Source of the DNA: Chloroflexota bacterium
GTDB lineage: Bacteria > Chloroflexota > Dehalococcoidia > JACQGW01
Length of the DNA: 13,330 nt
Reading direction: 5' to 3'
Assembly: GCA_016199325.1 (NCBI GenBank)
Contig: JACQGW010000313.1
Location: 1-13,330, forward strand
The notes beneath the pieces were generated by a model that was given only the letters and a program-made list of their open reading frames with translations, was not told the origin of the DNA and searched no databases. Made by a program: the position numbers and the translations under genes. Each line of letters opens with the position of its first letter. Position 1 is the first letter of the stretch. Positions 1 to 8,250 of the stretch are shown piece by piece.

Positions 1-47
1 CCCTTCACCCTTACAGGTGTATCCAGGTCGCTTCCTCACCGTGCCGG

Positions 48-203
48 CTCCCCGTCTGTCATGCTGAGCCGCAGCGAAGCATCTCCCGGGCGTTGCCGGC
101 TCCCCGTCTGTCATGCCGAGCCGCAACGGAGCATCTCCCGGGCGTTGCCGGCTCCCCGTCTGTCATGCCGAGCCGCAACGAAGCATCTCCCGGGCGTTGC
201 CGG
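48..203. repeat. Three tandem 52-bp repeat units
   Basis: Three head-to-tail copies of a 52-bp unit start at 48, 100 and 152. Each begins CTCCCCGTCTGTCATGC and ends GGGCGTTGCCGG. The copies differ by a few substitutions, for example GAGCCGCAGCGAAGC versus GAGCCGCAACGGAGC. There are no unique spacers, so this is not a CRISPR array. It lies downstream of the minus-strand UROD gene that ends at 308. Short reading frames cross it, but they only translate the repeat and I do not call them genes. Nothing recognisable lies in positions 1-47. Confidence 0.9.
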
Positions 204-215
204 ATCGAGCCCGAG

Positions 216-284
216 GAGATGCTTCGCTGCGGCTCAGCATGACAGCGCGCAGCCCGCTGCGGCTCAGCATGACAGCGCGCAGCC
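216..284. repeat. Inverted copy of the left repeat plus two 30-bp units
   Basis: Positions 216-245 are the exact reverse complement of positions 56-85 in the first 52-bp unit, a perfect 30-bp inverted match. Two identical 30-bp units, each beginning CGCTGCGGCTCAGCATGACA, follow at 225-254 and 255-284 and share the first part of that inverted core. In RNA read from the minus strand past the UROD stop at 308, the inverted arms could pair and might act as a 3' stabilising or terminating structure. There is no T-run to support a classical terminator. Confidence 0.85.
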
Positions 285-307
285 GTCAGCCGAACGCCGG
301 AACGGTA

Positions 308-1444
308 TCAGTCCACTCGAATCGGATACTTGCCGTACTTGAGAACGGCATCGCGCATCGCGATGAAGTTCTCGATGGGCACGTACTCGGGGACCGAGTT
401 CGACGACCCGCAGGCGTAGCCGCCGCCGGGGGCGAGCTGCTGGATCCGCAGCTTCACCTCGGCGTCGACCTCCTCCGGCGTCCCCTGCGTCAGCGTGTAG
501 CCCAGGTCGACGTTGCCCATGACCGCCAGGCGGTCGCCGTAGGTCTGCTTCAGCCAGACGATGTCCATCGCCTTCGGCTCAATCGGGTGGACCGCGTCCA
601 CCCCGCAGGCGACGAGGTCGTCCAGCACCTTGCGGATGTCGCCGTCCGAATGGTACATGAGCGGCATATCCCGGCCGTGGCAGAGGTCGGCGGCCGCCTT
701 GATCCAGGGGAAGAGGTGTTCCCGCAAGAGCTGGGGGCGGACCATCAGCCCCTCGGCATAGGCGATGTCGTCGCCGTGGAGCACGGCCCCGACGCTGTCG
801 AAACGCGTGACGGTATCAAGCACGGACCACTGGAACGCACCGACCTTCTCGAAGACGGCCTTGATGAGTGCGGGGTCCTTGCGCGTGGCTCGAGCAAAGC
901 CCTCCAGCCCCATCAGCCACCAGACGCCGGTGAATACGTAGCCGATGCTGGCGAGCACCTTCATGCCGGGGCGGAGATACCGCTTCACGTCCTCGAAGGC
1001 GCTGTAGTCGAGCGTCCCGGGGTCGGGCCAGGGAAAGCGCTCGAATTCCTGCCAGTTCGTGATGATCCCCTCGCTCTCGTTGGCCCAGCCGCGCTCCTGC
1101 TCCTCGTCGCCGAAGGCGGCGTACTTCGCCCTGCCGACGGTGGCGACCCGCTCTGCCAGCTCAACCTGATCGCGGATGCCGATCGAGAACGCCACGAAGT
1201 CGAAGCCGGCGCGATACCAGAACTCGACATCCAGATCGAGCGGGAGCTTGCCGCTCCGGCTGAGCATGCGGCTCCTGGTCTCCGGGATGATCGGGATCTC
1301 CTGTCCCAGCTCGCGTCGCAGAAACTCCCGCTTGACGAGTGTGTCGATGCTGAAATCGCTCAGCGGCACCCGGTCGGGCTCCCCCTGCCGCAGGATCGCC
1401 TTCTTGAAGCGCCCCTCGAAGTCAGGCCGAGGTTCAACACTCAT
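308..1444 (-). CDS. UROD-family (MtaA/CmuA-like) corrinoid methyltransferase, paralog 1
   Basis: This 378-residue protein belongs to the uroporphyrinogen decarboxylase superfamily (COG0407), in the branch that serves as cobalamin-dependent methyltransferases and not in haem synthesis. It probably moves a methyl group to or from the corrinoid protein encoded just upstream in the transcript. Family signatures include PDRVPL near the N-terminus, FDSVGAVLHGDD, YHSDGDI (His265, Asp267), EPKAMDIVWLKQTYGDRL, GTPEEV and GGGYACGSSNS (Cys345). MtaA-type enzymes bind zinc through His-x-Cys plus a later Cys; here the first Cys position is Asp267. The ATG at 1444 directly abuts a dispersed repeat whose AGAGGA, about 8 bp upstream, is the only Shine-Dalgarno candidate. 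It is last in the three-gene minus-strand cluster and shares long identical blocks with the paralog at 2270-3427. Substrate unknown. Confidence 0.88.
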   Translation of the reverse strand: MSVEPRPDFEGRFKKAILRQGEPDRVPLSDFSIDTLVKREFLRRELGQEIPIIPETRSRMLSRSGKLPLDLDVEFWYRAGFDFVAFSIGIRDQVELAERVATVGRAKYAAFGDEEQERGWANESEGIITNWQEFERFPWPDPGTLDYSAFEDVKRYLRPGMKVLASIGYVFTGVWWLMGLEGFARATRKDPALIKAVFEKVGAFQWSVLDTVTRFDSVGAVLHGDDIAYAEGLMVRPQLLREHLFPWIKAAADLCHGRDMPLMYHSDGDIRKVLDDLVACGVDAVHPIEPKAMDIVWLKQTYGDRLAVMGNVDLGYTLTQGTPEEVDAEVKLRIQQLAPGGGYACGSSNSVPEYVPIENFIAMRDAVLKYGKYPIRVD

Positions 1445-1472
1445 TCTCTGCGTCCTCTGCGCCTCTGCGGTT
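1444..1472. repeat. 29-bp dispersed repeat abutting a start codon (copy 1)
   Basis: The sequence begins TTCTCTGCGTCCTCTGCGCC and is found again, exactly inverted, at 10488-10516. Its left end touches the start codon of the UROD gene. Read on the minus strand it supplies CGCAGAGGACGCAGAGA directly before ATG, including the only plausible ribosome-binding sequence. It has an internal GCAGAG-type periodicity of 8-9 bp. Confidence 0.9.
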
Positions 1473-1489
1473 CGTATTGTTCCGCACGG

Positions 1490-2143
1490 CTAGACCGCCC
1501 TGACGCCGACCGCCACGAACTCCTTGGCGACCTCGGCGGCCGCGGCGGCGTCGCTCCGATAGGCGTCCGCGCCGATCTTTTCGGCGAAACGGGCGTTGAC
1601 CGGAGCGCCGCCGACGATGACCTTGACCCGGTCGCGCAGGCCCTTCTCCTTGAGGCTCGCCATCACCTGGCCCATGTTCAGCATCGTCGTCGTCAGCAGC
1701 GCCGAGAGCAGCACCAGGTCGGCGTCGTGCTCCTTGACCGCCGCCGCCACCTGCTCGGCCGGACAATCCCTGCCCAGGTCGACGATCCGGAACCCTGCCC
1801 CCTCCAGCATCATGCAGACCAGGTTCTTGCCGATGTCGTGGAGGTCCCCCTTGACCGTGCAGGCGACGGCCACGCCGGTGGGCTTCGCCCCGCCCGACTT
1901 GACGATGATCGGCCGCAGCAGGTTGCCGCACGCCTGCATCGTGCGGGCCGAGAAGAGCACCTCGGGGATGAAGTATTCGCCGGCCTGCATCAGCTTGCCC
2001 ACCGTCTCCATCCCAGGGATCAGGGCGCGGTCGAAGACCTCCTGAGGGGGAACGCCCCTGTCGATGGCCTGCTGCGTGATCGCCAGCGCCTGCTCCTCTT
2101 CGCCGTCGATAATCGCCTGCTTGAGCGCGTCCAGGTCTACCAT
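1490..2143 (-). CDS. Corrinoid (B12-binding) methyl-carrier protein, MtbC/MttC-like
   Basis: This 217-residue cytoplasmic protein carries the corrinoid cofactor that shuttles a methyl group between methyltransferases. Its length is normal for the MtbC/MttC/MtaC family. Residues about 1-85 form the helical cap domain (B12-binding_2) and residues about 88-217 the Rossmann-like B12-binding domain. The cobalt-ligand motif is GDLHDIGKNLV with His102, followed by the SALL segment near residue 147 and the nucleotide-loop glycines in VIVGGAPV near residue 178. The ATG at 2143 has a strong AAGGAG six bases upstream. It lies between two UROD-family genes on the same strand, so the three are likely co-transcribed and the UROD proteins are its probable partners. 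No MtxB-type substrate methyltransferase or corrinoid reductive activase is seen in the window. Confidence 0.93.
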   Translation of the reverse strand: MVDLDALKQAIIDGEEEQALAITQQAIDRGVPPQEVFDRALIPGMETVGKLMQAGEYFIPEVLFSARTMQACGNLLRPIIVKSGGAKPTGVAVACTVKGDLHDIGKNLVCMMLEGAGFRIVDLGRDCPAEQVAAAVKEHDADLVLLSALLTTTMLNMGQVMASLKEKGLRDRVKVIVGGAPVNARFAEKIGADAYRSDAAAAAEVAKEFVAVGVRAV

Positions 2144-2183
2144 CCGTGTCTCCTTCTTGTGTCGAGCTTGGGTTGGGGGTTGT

Positions 2184-2256
2184 GGTTTCTGGTTACTGGT
2201 TTCTGGTTCGAGGAGTGCCGTCGCCTCTCGATACCAGAAACCAGTAACCAGAAACC
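2184..2256. repeat. Foldback element with 7-bp periodicity (copy 1)
   Basis: Arms at 2184-2207 and 2233-2256 are perfect 24-bp inverted copies separated by 25 bases. Each arm is built of heptamers (GGTTTCT, GGTTACT, GGTTTCT, GGT). It occupies the 126-bp gap between the upstream UROD gene and the corrinoid gene, so in the transcript it would form a long hairpin between two cistrons. There is no T-run. It may stabilise or separate the flanking cistrons. Related elements are at 8094-8163 and 10520-10588. Confidence 0.92.
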
Positions 2257-2269
2257 TCGTTCGGTATTC

Positions 2270-3427
2270 TCAGTCCATTCGAATCGGGTACTTGCCGTAC
2301 TTGAAGATCGCTTCCCGCATCGCCAGGAAGTTCTCGAAGGGGACGTACTCGGGAATGGAGTTCGCCGATCCGCAGGCGTAGCCGCCGCCAGGGGCGAGCT
2401 GCTGGATGCGGAGCTTCACCTCGGCCTCGACCTCCTCCGGCGTCCCCTGGGTCAGGGTGTAGGCGAGATCGATATTCCCGATGAGCCCGAGGCGGTCGCC
2501 GTAGGTCTGCTTCAGCCAGACGATGTCCATCGCCTTCGGCTCGATCGGGTTCAGCGCATCGACCCCGCAGGCGACGATGTCGTCCAGGACCTTGCGGATA
2601 TCTCCGTCTGAATGGACGATCACCGGCAGGCCCCGGCTATGGCAGAGGTCGACGGCGGTCTTCAGCCAGGGGAAGAAGTGCTCCCGGAAGTGCTGGGGGC
2701 GGACCATCAGCCCCTCGGCATAGGCCAGGTCGTCGGAGTGGACGACGGCGCCCACCGAGTCGAAGCGGGTGACGATGTCGAGGATCTGCATCTGGGCCGT
2801 GCCGACCTTCTCGTACATGGCCTTGACGAGGTCGGGGTCCTTGCGGGTGGCTCGGGCGAAGGCGTCGAACCCCATCAGCCACCAGACGCCGGTGAAGAGC
2901 TTGCCCAGCGTCATCACAACCTTCATCCCCGGTCGAAGGTGTTGCTTGACCTCCTCGAAGGTGCTGAAGTCGAACTCGTTGGGGTCGGGCCAGGGAAAGC
3001 TCTCGAACTCTCGCCAGTTCGTGATGATCCCCTCGCCCTCATTGGCCCAGCCGCGCTCCTGCTCCTCGTCGCCGAAGGCGGCGTACTTGGCCCGCACGAC
3101 CGTCGCCACGCCCTCCATCGTCTGCGTCTTCGTCTGGATGCCGGCCGAGAGCGGCACGAAGTCGAAGCCTGCCCGATACCAGAACTCGACCTCCAGGTCG
3201 AGGGGGAGCTTGACGGTCTCGGCCAGCCCGCGGGCATGCGGGCTGCGGAGGACGGTCACGTCGTGGCCCAGCTCCCGCCGGAGGAACTCCCGCTTGACCG
3301 GCACGTCCACGCCGTAGTCGCCCAGCGGCACCCGGTCGGGCTCGCCCTGCCGCAGGATCGCCTTCTTGAACCGCCCCTCGAAGTCCGGGCTCAGGGTGAT
3401 GCTGCTTGCCTGCTGATGGGTCTGCAC
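2270..3427 (-). CDS. UROD-family (MtaA/CmuA-like) corrinoid methyltransferase, paralog 2
   Basis: This is a close paralog of the gene at 308-1444, with long identical stretches such as PDFEGRFKKAILRQGEPDRV, KYAAFGDEEQERGWAN and LVACGVDA/IVACGVDA. It has the same motifs: VHSDGDI (His272, Asp274) and GGGYACGSANS (Cys352). Divergence is concentrated near residues 35-75 and 90-110, which may be substrate-facing. I chose GTG at 3427 (385 residues) over an in-frame ATG at 3523. The extra 32 residues have no counterpart in the paralog and look non-coding, whereas GTG has GTGAGGAG directly upstream and begins seven codons before the region comparable to the paralog's start. It is first in the minus-strand cluster and probably acts with the corrinoid protein encoded 126 bp downstream. 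It is not expected to be a haem-pathway HemE. Whether the two UROD proteins handle donor and acceptor sides, or different donors, cannot be told. Confidence 0.87.
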   Translation of the reverse strand: MQTHQQASSITLSPDFEGRFKKAILRQGEPDRVPLGDYGVDVPVKREFLRRELGHDVTVLRSPHARGLAETVKLPLDLEVEFWYRAGFDFVPLSAGIQTKTQTMEGVATVVRAKYAAFGDEEQERGWANEGEGIITNWREFESFPWPDPNEFDFSTFEEVKQHLRPGMKVVMTLGKLFTGVWWLMGFDAFARATRKDPDLVKAMYEKVGTAQMQILDIVTRFDSVGAVVHSDDLAYAEGLMVRPQHFREHFFPWLKTAVDLCHSRGLPVIVHSDGDIRKVLDDIVACGVDALNPIEPKAMDIVWLKQTYGDRLGLIGNIDLAYTLTQGTPEEVEAEVKLRIQQLAPGGGYACGSANSIPEYVPFENFLAMREAIFKYGKYPIRMD

Positions 3428-3499
3428 AGGCTCCTCACTTCCCTCGGCATACCGATGCACGGCCGGTTGTCGCCCCGATGGTTGGGCTTCCGTGCTTCG

Positions 3500-3508
3500 T
3501 GGTACAAT
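3500..3508 (+). promoter_or_regulatory. Candidate extended -10 promoter for purQL
   Basis: TGGTACAAT matches an extended -10 (TGn followed by TACAAT). No good -35 hexamer is seen at 16-18 bp; TTGGGC at 3482-3487 is only 15 bp away. If used, transcription would begin near 3515, giving purQ a leader of about 220 bases that contains the 3582-3634 hairpin. TGn-TAnnnT elements also precede the glycyl radical enzyme and the small-ORF/binding-protein region. Confidence 0.35.
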
Positions 3509-3581
3509 GTCGGCGCACAGCATACCGCGGTGAGCCGGGAGCCGTCAACAGGGGGAGCGACGTCATGGGGAACGCGCTGTC

Positions 3582-3634
3582 AACGGATTCTGGGAGCGGA
3601 TTGAACGGATTGGAGTCCGTTCCCCGAATCCGTT
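3582..3634. repeat. Imperfect 19-bp hairpin in the purQ leader
   Basis: Arms 3582-3600 and 3616-3634 pair over 19 positions with two mismatches, one of which is a G-U pair in RNA. The loop is 15 bases. The loop and arm also contain a short direct repeat (CGGATTGAACGGATTGG). Nothing T-rich follows, so a simple terminator is unlikely. It may be a leader structure or a small dispersed palindromic repeat. Confidence 0.7.
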
Positions 3635-3737
3635 AGCAGCTCGTCCCCGGCCGATGCGGCAGTCCTTCGCCTGATGCGCATGGGGAAGAGGGAAAACCGG
3701 CCCCCACCGCTGACACGTTACCATTAAGGAGGCGCCC

Positions 3738-4436
3738 TTGCGGTTTGGGGTCGTGGTGTTCCCCGGGACGTGGAGCGACCGGGACTGTTCCCACGTCGTC
3801 GACCGGGTCTTCCATCAGCCGGTCGAGCTCGTCTGGCACCAGACGACTGACCTGAGCCGCTACGATTGCGTCGTTCTCCCCGGCGGCTTCTCCTACGGCG
3901 ACTACCTCCGTGCCGGGGCCATCGCCCGCTTTGCCCCGGTGATGGCGGCGGTCGATGCCTTCGCCGCTCGGGGGGGGCTCGTCTACGGGATCTGCAACGG
4001 CTTTCAGATCCTCTGTGAAGCCGGGCTCCTGCCCGGCGCACTCATGGTCAACAACCACCTGCAGTTTCGCTGCCAGTGGGTTCACCTTCGGATCGAGAAC
4101 GAGCGGACGCCTTTCACGTCGGCTGCCCGGCGCGGCCAGGTCGTGCGTGTGCCCATCTCGCACGGCGAGGGCAACTACTACGCCGACGCGGCCACGCTCG
4201 CCGGTCTGGAAGCGAACGGCCAGATCCTCGTCCGCTACTGCGATCCGGCCGGCCAGATCACGCTCGCGGCCAATCCCAACGGGTCGCTCCGCAACATCGC
4301 CGGCGTCATGAACCGCGCCGGCAACGTCTTCGGCATGATGCCGCATCCGGAGCGCTGTTGTGAGGAGGAGCTCGGCGGCTCCGACGGCCGCGTCTTCTGG
4401 GAGTCGATCATTCAGCACGCACTGATGAGATCGTAG
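3738..4436 (+). CDS. purQ: Phosphoribosylformylglycinamidine synthase, glutaminase subunit
   Basis: PurQ releases ammonia from glutamine and passes it to PurL in the fourth step of purine synthesis (FGAR to FGAM). The 232-residue protein is a class I glutamine amidotransferase: [13 protein letters not shown], the nucleophile in [10 protein letters not shown] (Cys86), [11 protein letters not shown], and the His203/Glu205 pair in MPHPERCCE. The N-terminal [10 protein letters not shown] corresponds to the usual FPGSNCDRDC. Translation starts at TTG, supported by a perfect AAGGAGG five bases upstream and by the normal N-terminus that follows. purL follows, separated by a duplicated segment (4423-4530). 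PurS, the third subunit of this complex, is not adjacent. Confidence 0.96.
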   Translation: MRFGVVVFPGTWSDRDCSHVVDRVFHQPVELVWHQTTDLSRYDCVVLPGGFSYGDYLRAGAIARFAPVMAAVDAFAARGGLVYGICNGFQILCEAGLLPGALMVNNHLQFRCQWVHLRIENERTPFTSAARRGQVVRVPISHGEGNYYADAATLAGLEANGQILVRYCDPAGQITLAANPNGSLRNIAGVMNRAGNVFGMMPHPERCCEEELGGSDGRVFWESIIQHALMRS

Positions 4437-4439
4437 CCG

Positions 4440-4508
4440 ATGACCAGTCTCACGAACCCCGTCATGCGTCATGCGTCATGCGTCATCCGTCATCTGGTGA
4501 GAGTGTAG
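4440..4508 (+). CDS. 22-codon minigene mimicking the start of purL
   Basis: An ATG at 4440, produced by the duplicated copy of the purL start region, opens a 22-codon frame that begins MTSLTN, the same six residues as PurL. It then reads through the heptamer array and stops at TAG 4506-4508, three bases before the real purL ATG. It has the same local upstream sequence as purL, so ribosomes could initiate on it. It could couple or dampen PurL translation, or be neutral. No protein function is expected. The frame is certain; expression is inferred. Confidence 0.4.
   Translation: MTSLTNPVMRHASCVIRHLVRV
4461..4495. repeat. GTCATGC-type heptamer array (copy 1)
   Basis: Five consecutive 7-bp units: GTCATGC three times, then GTCATCC and GTCATCT. 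It lies in the purQ-purL junction between two direct repeats. The same heptamer recurs at 11544-11564 and 12922-12950. Confidence 0.95.
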
Positions 4509-4511
4509 CCA

Positions 4512-6782
<2,271 letters not shown>

Positions 6783-6822
6783 CCGCTGACGGCCGGCCGC
6801 TAACATGCTGAAGGGTACGAAC

Positions 6823-8085
6823 GTGTCACGGAACCACCAGGGCTCGGATAACCACCGCGAGACGCTGGCCGAATGCGATCGGCTCCAGCAGGAGAATCGT
6901 GTCCTCTACCAGGAGCTGGGGCCGTTGCTGGCCCTCCAGAGTCTCATCGGTCAGTTGGCCGAGCCGGCGCCGTTCACCACCCTGGTGCCGGCCGCGCTGC
7001 GGGCCGCGATCAGCGTGCTTGCTGGCAAAACGGCCGCGGTCGCCCTCGTCGAACCGGACGGCACCCTCACGGTGGTAATGGCCGAAGGTGAAGAGGCAGC
7101 GGCGCTTCGCCAGCAGCCTCTCCCGGCCGGGCGTGGCGTCCTGGCGTGGGTGATCGAGCACCGGCGAGCGCTCGTCGCGAGCGGGGAGGATGAGCGCGTC
7201 TCGCCGTTCGAGCGAACGTTCTGCGCCGACGGCGCCATCGCCGCCACCCCGCTCGTGATCGGCGGCGATCGGATCGGCGTGCTGGCCGTCTTCGGTGCAG
7301 AGCAGGCCGGTGATGCCCAGCGCGCCTGGCTCGAATCCGCCGGCAGCATCGTTGCGGCGGCGACCCAGACCACCAGGCTGCGGATCGATCTGCAAAATGA
7401 GCGCCAGCGGGAGCTGAGCAGCCAGGAAGAGCTCCGACGGCGGATCGCCCGCGACCTCCACGATGGCCCCGCCCAGCGGCTCGCGGCGCTGACGATGGGC
7501 CTCGAGATCATCGCCCGCCTGTCGCCCCAGGAGCCGGCGCGCGCGACCGAGGAGTTCGCGGCGGCCATCGCCCTGGCCCGCCGGACGGCGCAGGAGCTCC
7601 GAACCTTGCTGTTCGAGCTGCGGCCGCTGGTCCTGGAAGCCCAGGGGCTCGTTCCGGCGCTCCAGTTCTACCTCGACCAGCTCAAGCCCGGCGACCTTGT
7701 ATTCCACCTGGCAGCCGACGAATCGGTCGGCCGGATGGCGCCGGACGTGGAGGCCGCGCTGCTGGCCGTCGCCCGGGAGGCCATCGCCAACGTTCGCAAG
7801 CACGCCCAGGCCCGCAACTGCCGGATCGCCCTCACCCGTCGAGGGAAGCAGGTCAGCCTGACCGTCCGCGACGACGGCCGGGGGTTCGACGTCGAGGCCG
7901 TTCAGCACGCCTACGCCCGCCTTGCCCGCTTTGGGCTGGTCAGCATGCAGGAGCGGATCGAGCTCGTCGGCGGCACCTTCGCCATCCGCTCGCGCCCCGG
8001 TCGCGGAACGACGATCATCGCCCGTATCCCGCAGGCAGCCCCGGTCACCCCCCCACCCGCCACCACGTACGTCGGCGGAAAGTAG
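6823..8085 (+). CDS. Cytoplasmic GAF-domain sensor histidine kinase (HisKA_3/NarL type)
   Basis: This 420-residue kinase would autophosphorylate on His and pass the phosphate to a NarL-type response regulator. I prefer GTG 6823 because AAGGG lies seven bases upstream; the in-frame ATG 6805 has no such site and adds six residues. Domain order: a short probable coiled coil, a GAF-like sensor (about 35-185), HisKA_3 dimerisation with RRIARDLHDGPAQRL (phospho-His213), then HATPase with EAIANVRKHA (N box), DDGRGFD (G1) and GLVSMQERIELVGG plus GRGTT (G2). No signal peptide or membrane segment is seen, so it should sense a cytoplasmic cue. No response regulator gene is present, so its partner is elsewhere. 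It follows purL by 40 bp and precedes the glycyl radical enzyme; whether it controls the latter is unknown. Confidence 0.92.
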   Translation: MSRNHQGSDNHRETLAECDRLQQENRVLYQELGPLLALQSLIGQLAEPAPFTTLVPAALRAAISVLAGKTAAVALVEPDGTLTVVMAEGEEAAALRQQPLPAGRGVLAWVIEHRRALVASGEDERVSPFERTFCADGAIAATPLVIGGDRIGVLAVFGAEQAGDAQRAWLESAGSIVAAATQTTRLRIDLQNERQRELSSQEELRRRIARDLHDGPAQRLAALTMGLEIIARLSPQEPARATEEFAAAIALARRTAQELRTLLFELRPLVLEAQGLVPALQFYLDQLKPGDLVFHLAADESVGRMAPDVEAALLAVAREAIANVRKHAQARNCRIALTRRGKQVSLTVRDDGRGFDVEAVQHAYARLARFGLVSMQERIELVGGTFAIRSRPGRGTTIIARIPQAAPVTPPPATTYVGGK

Positions 8086-8093
8086 AAACGTCA

Positions 8094-8163
8094 CGGGTTT
8101 CTGGTTTCTCGTTTCCGGTCCGAGGAGGTTCGTCCCATCCACCAACCAGAAACCAGAAACCCG
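8094..8163. repeat. Foldback element with 7-bp periodicity (copy 2)
   Basis: Arms 8094-8113 and 8144-8163 are 20-bp inverted copies with one mismatch, built of GGTTTCT-type heptamers around a 30-base loop. It starts nine bases after the kinase stop. It could form a hairpin at the end of that transcript, though no T-run follows. It is related to the elements at 2184-2256 and 10520-10588. Confidence 0.9.
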
Positions 8164-8169
8164 CTATTG

Positions 8170-8178
8170 TGGTATCAT
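8170..8178 (+). promoter_or_regulatory. Candidate extended -10 promoter for the glycyl radical enzyme operon
   Basis: TGGTATCAT, TGn plus a TATCAT hexamer, lies 72 bp before the ATG of the glycyl radical enzyme and immediately after the foldback element. No convincing -35 is present: that position falls in the repeat arm. If real, the enzyme and activase can be transcribed separately from the kinase. Confidence 0.35.
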
Positions 8179-8250
8179 ACAGCCACCGGATCGACCTGCT
8201 GCACGCCTATTCCTGGCACGACCGGCAATACCCTTTCTGGAGGTGGCGCG

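Larger units (their letters stand above)
3428..3737. other. Divergent intergenic region between the methyltransferase cluster and purQ
   Basis: About 310 bases without a convincing gene. Short frames crossing it lack family features, and none resembles PurS. It holds an extended -10-like element at 3500-3508, a long imperfect hairpin at 3582-3634, and the purQ Shine-Dalgarno just before 3738. I see no clear minus-strand promoter for the UROD cluster. Confidence 0.6.

Noticed and set aside
48..203. Possible CRISPR array
   Set aside because: The 52-bp units are directly adjacent with no variable spacers, and no cas gene is present.
113..2611. Very long plus-strand open frame opposite the UROD and corrinoid genes
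   Set aside because: It mirrors three well-supported minus-strand genes with clear family motifs. Its translation is rich in Arg, Leu, Asp and His with no domain, and it runs through the repeats at both ends, as expected of an antisense shadow in GC-rich DNA.
3428..3523. N-terminal extension of UROD paralog 2 from ATG 3523
   Set aside because: The 32 added residues have no counterpart in the paralog, overlap the putative promoter region, and a GTG at 3427 has a better upstream site.
3406..3636. Possible purS upstream of purQ
   Set aside because: The frame is about the right size, but its translation has none of the PurS pattern and it overlaps the UROD start and the leader hairpin.
3640..3725. 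Possible cobalamin riboswitch (GGGGAAGAGGGAAAACC followed by CCCCACCGCTGACACG)
   Set aside because: It superficially resembles the B12-box order, but the GGTG and conserved core segments are not intact, the upstream helices cannot be drawn convincingly, and it would control purQ and not the corrinoid cluster on the other strand. A covariance-model search would decide.
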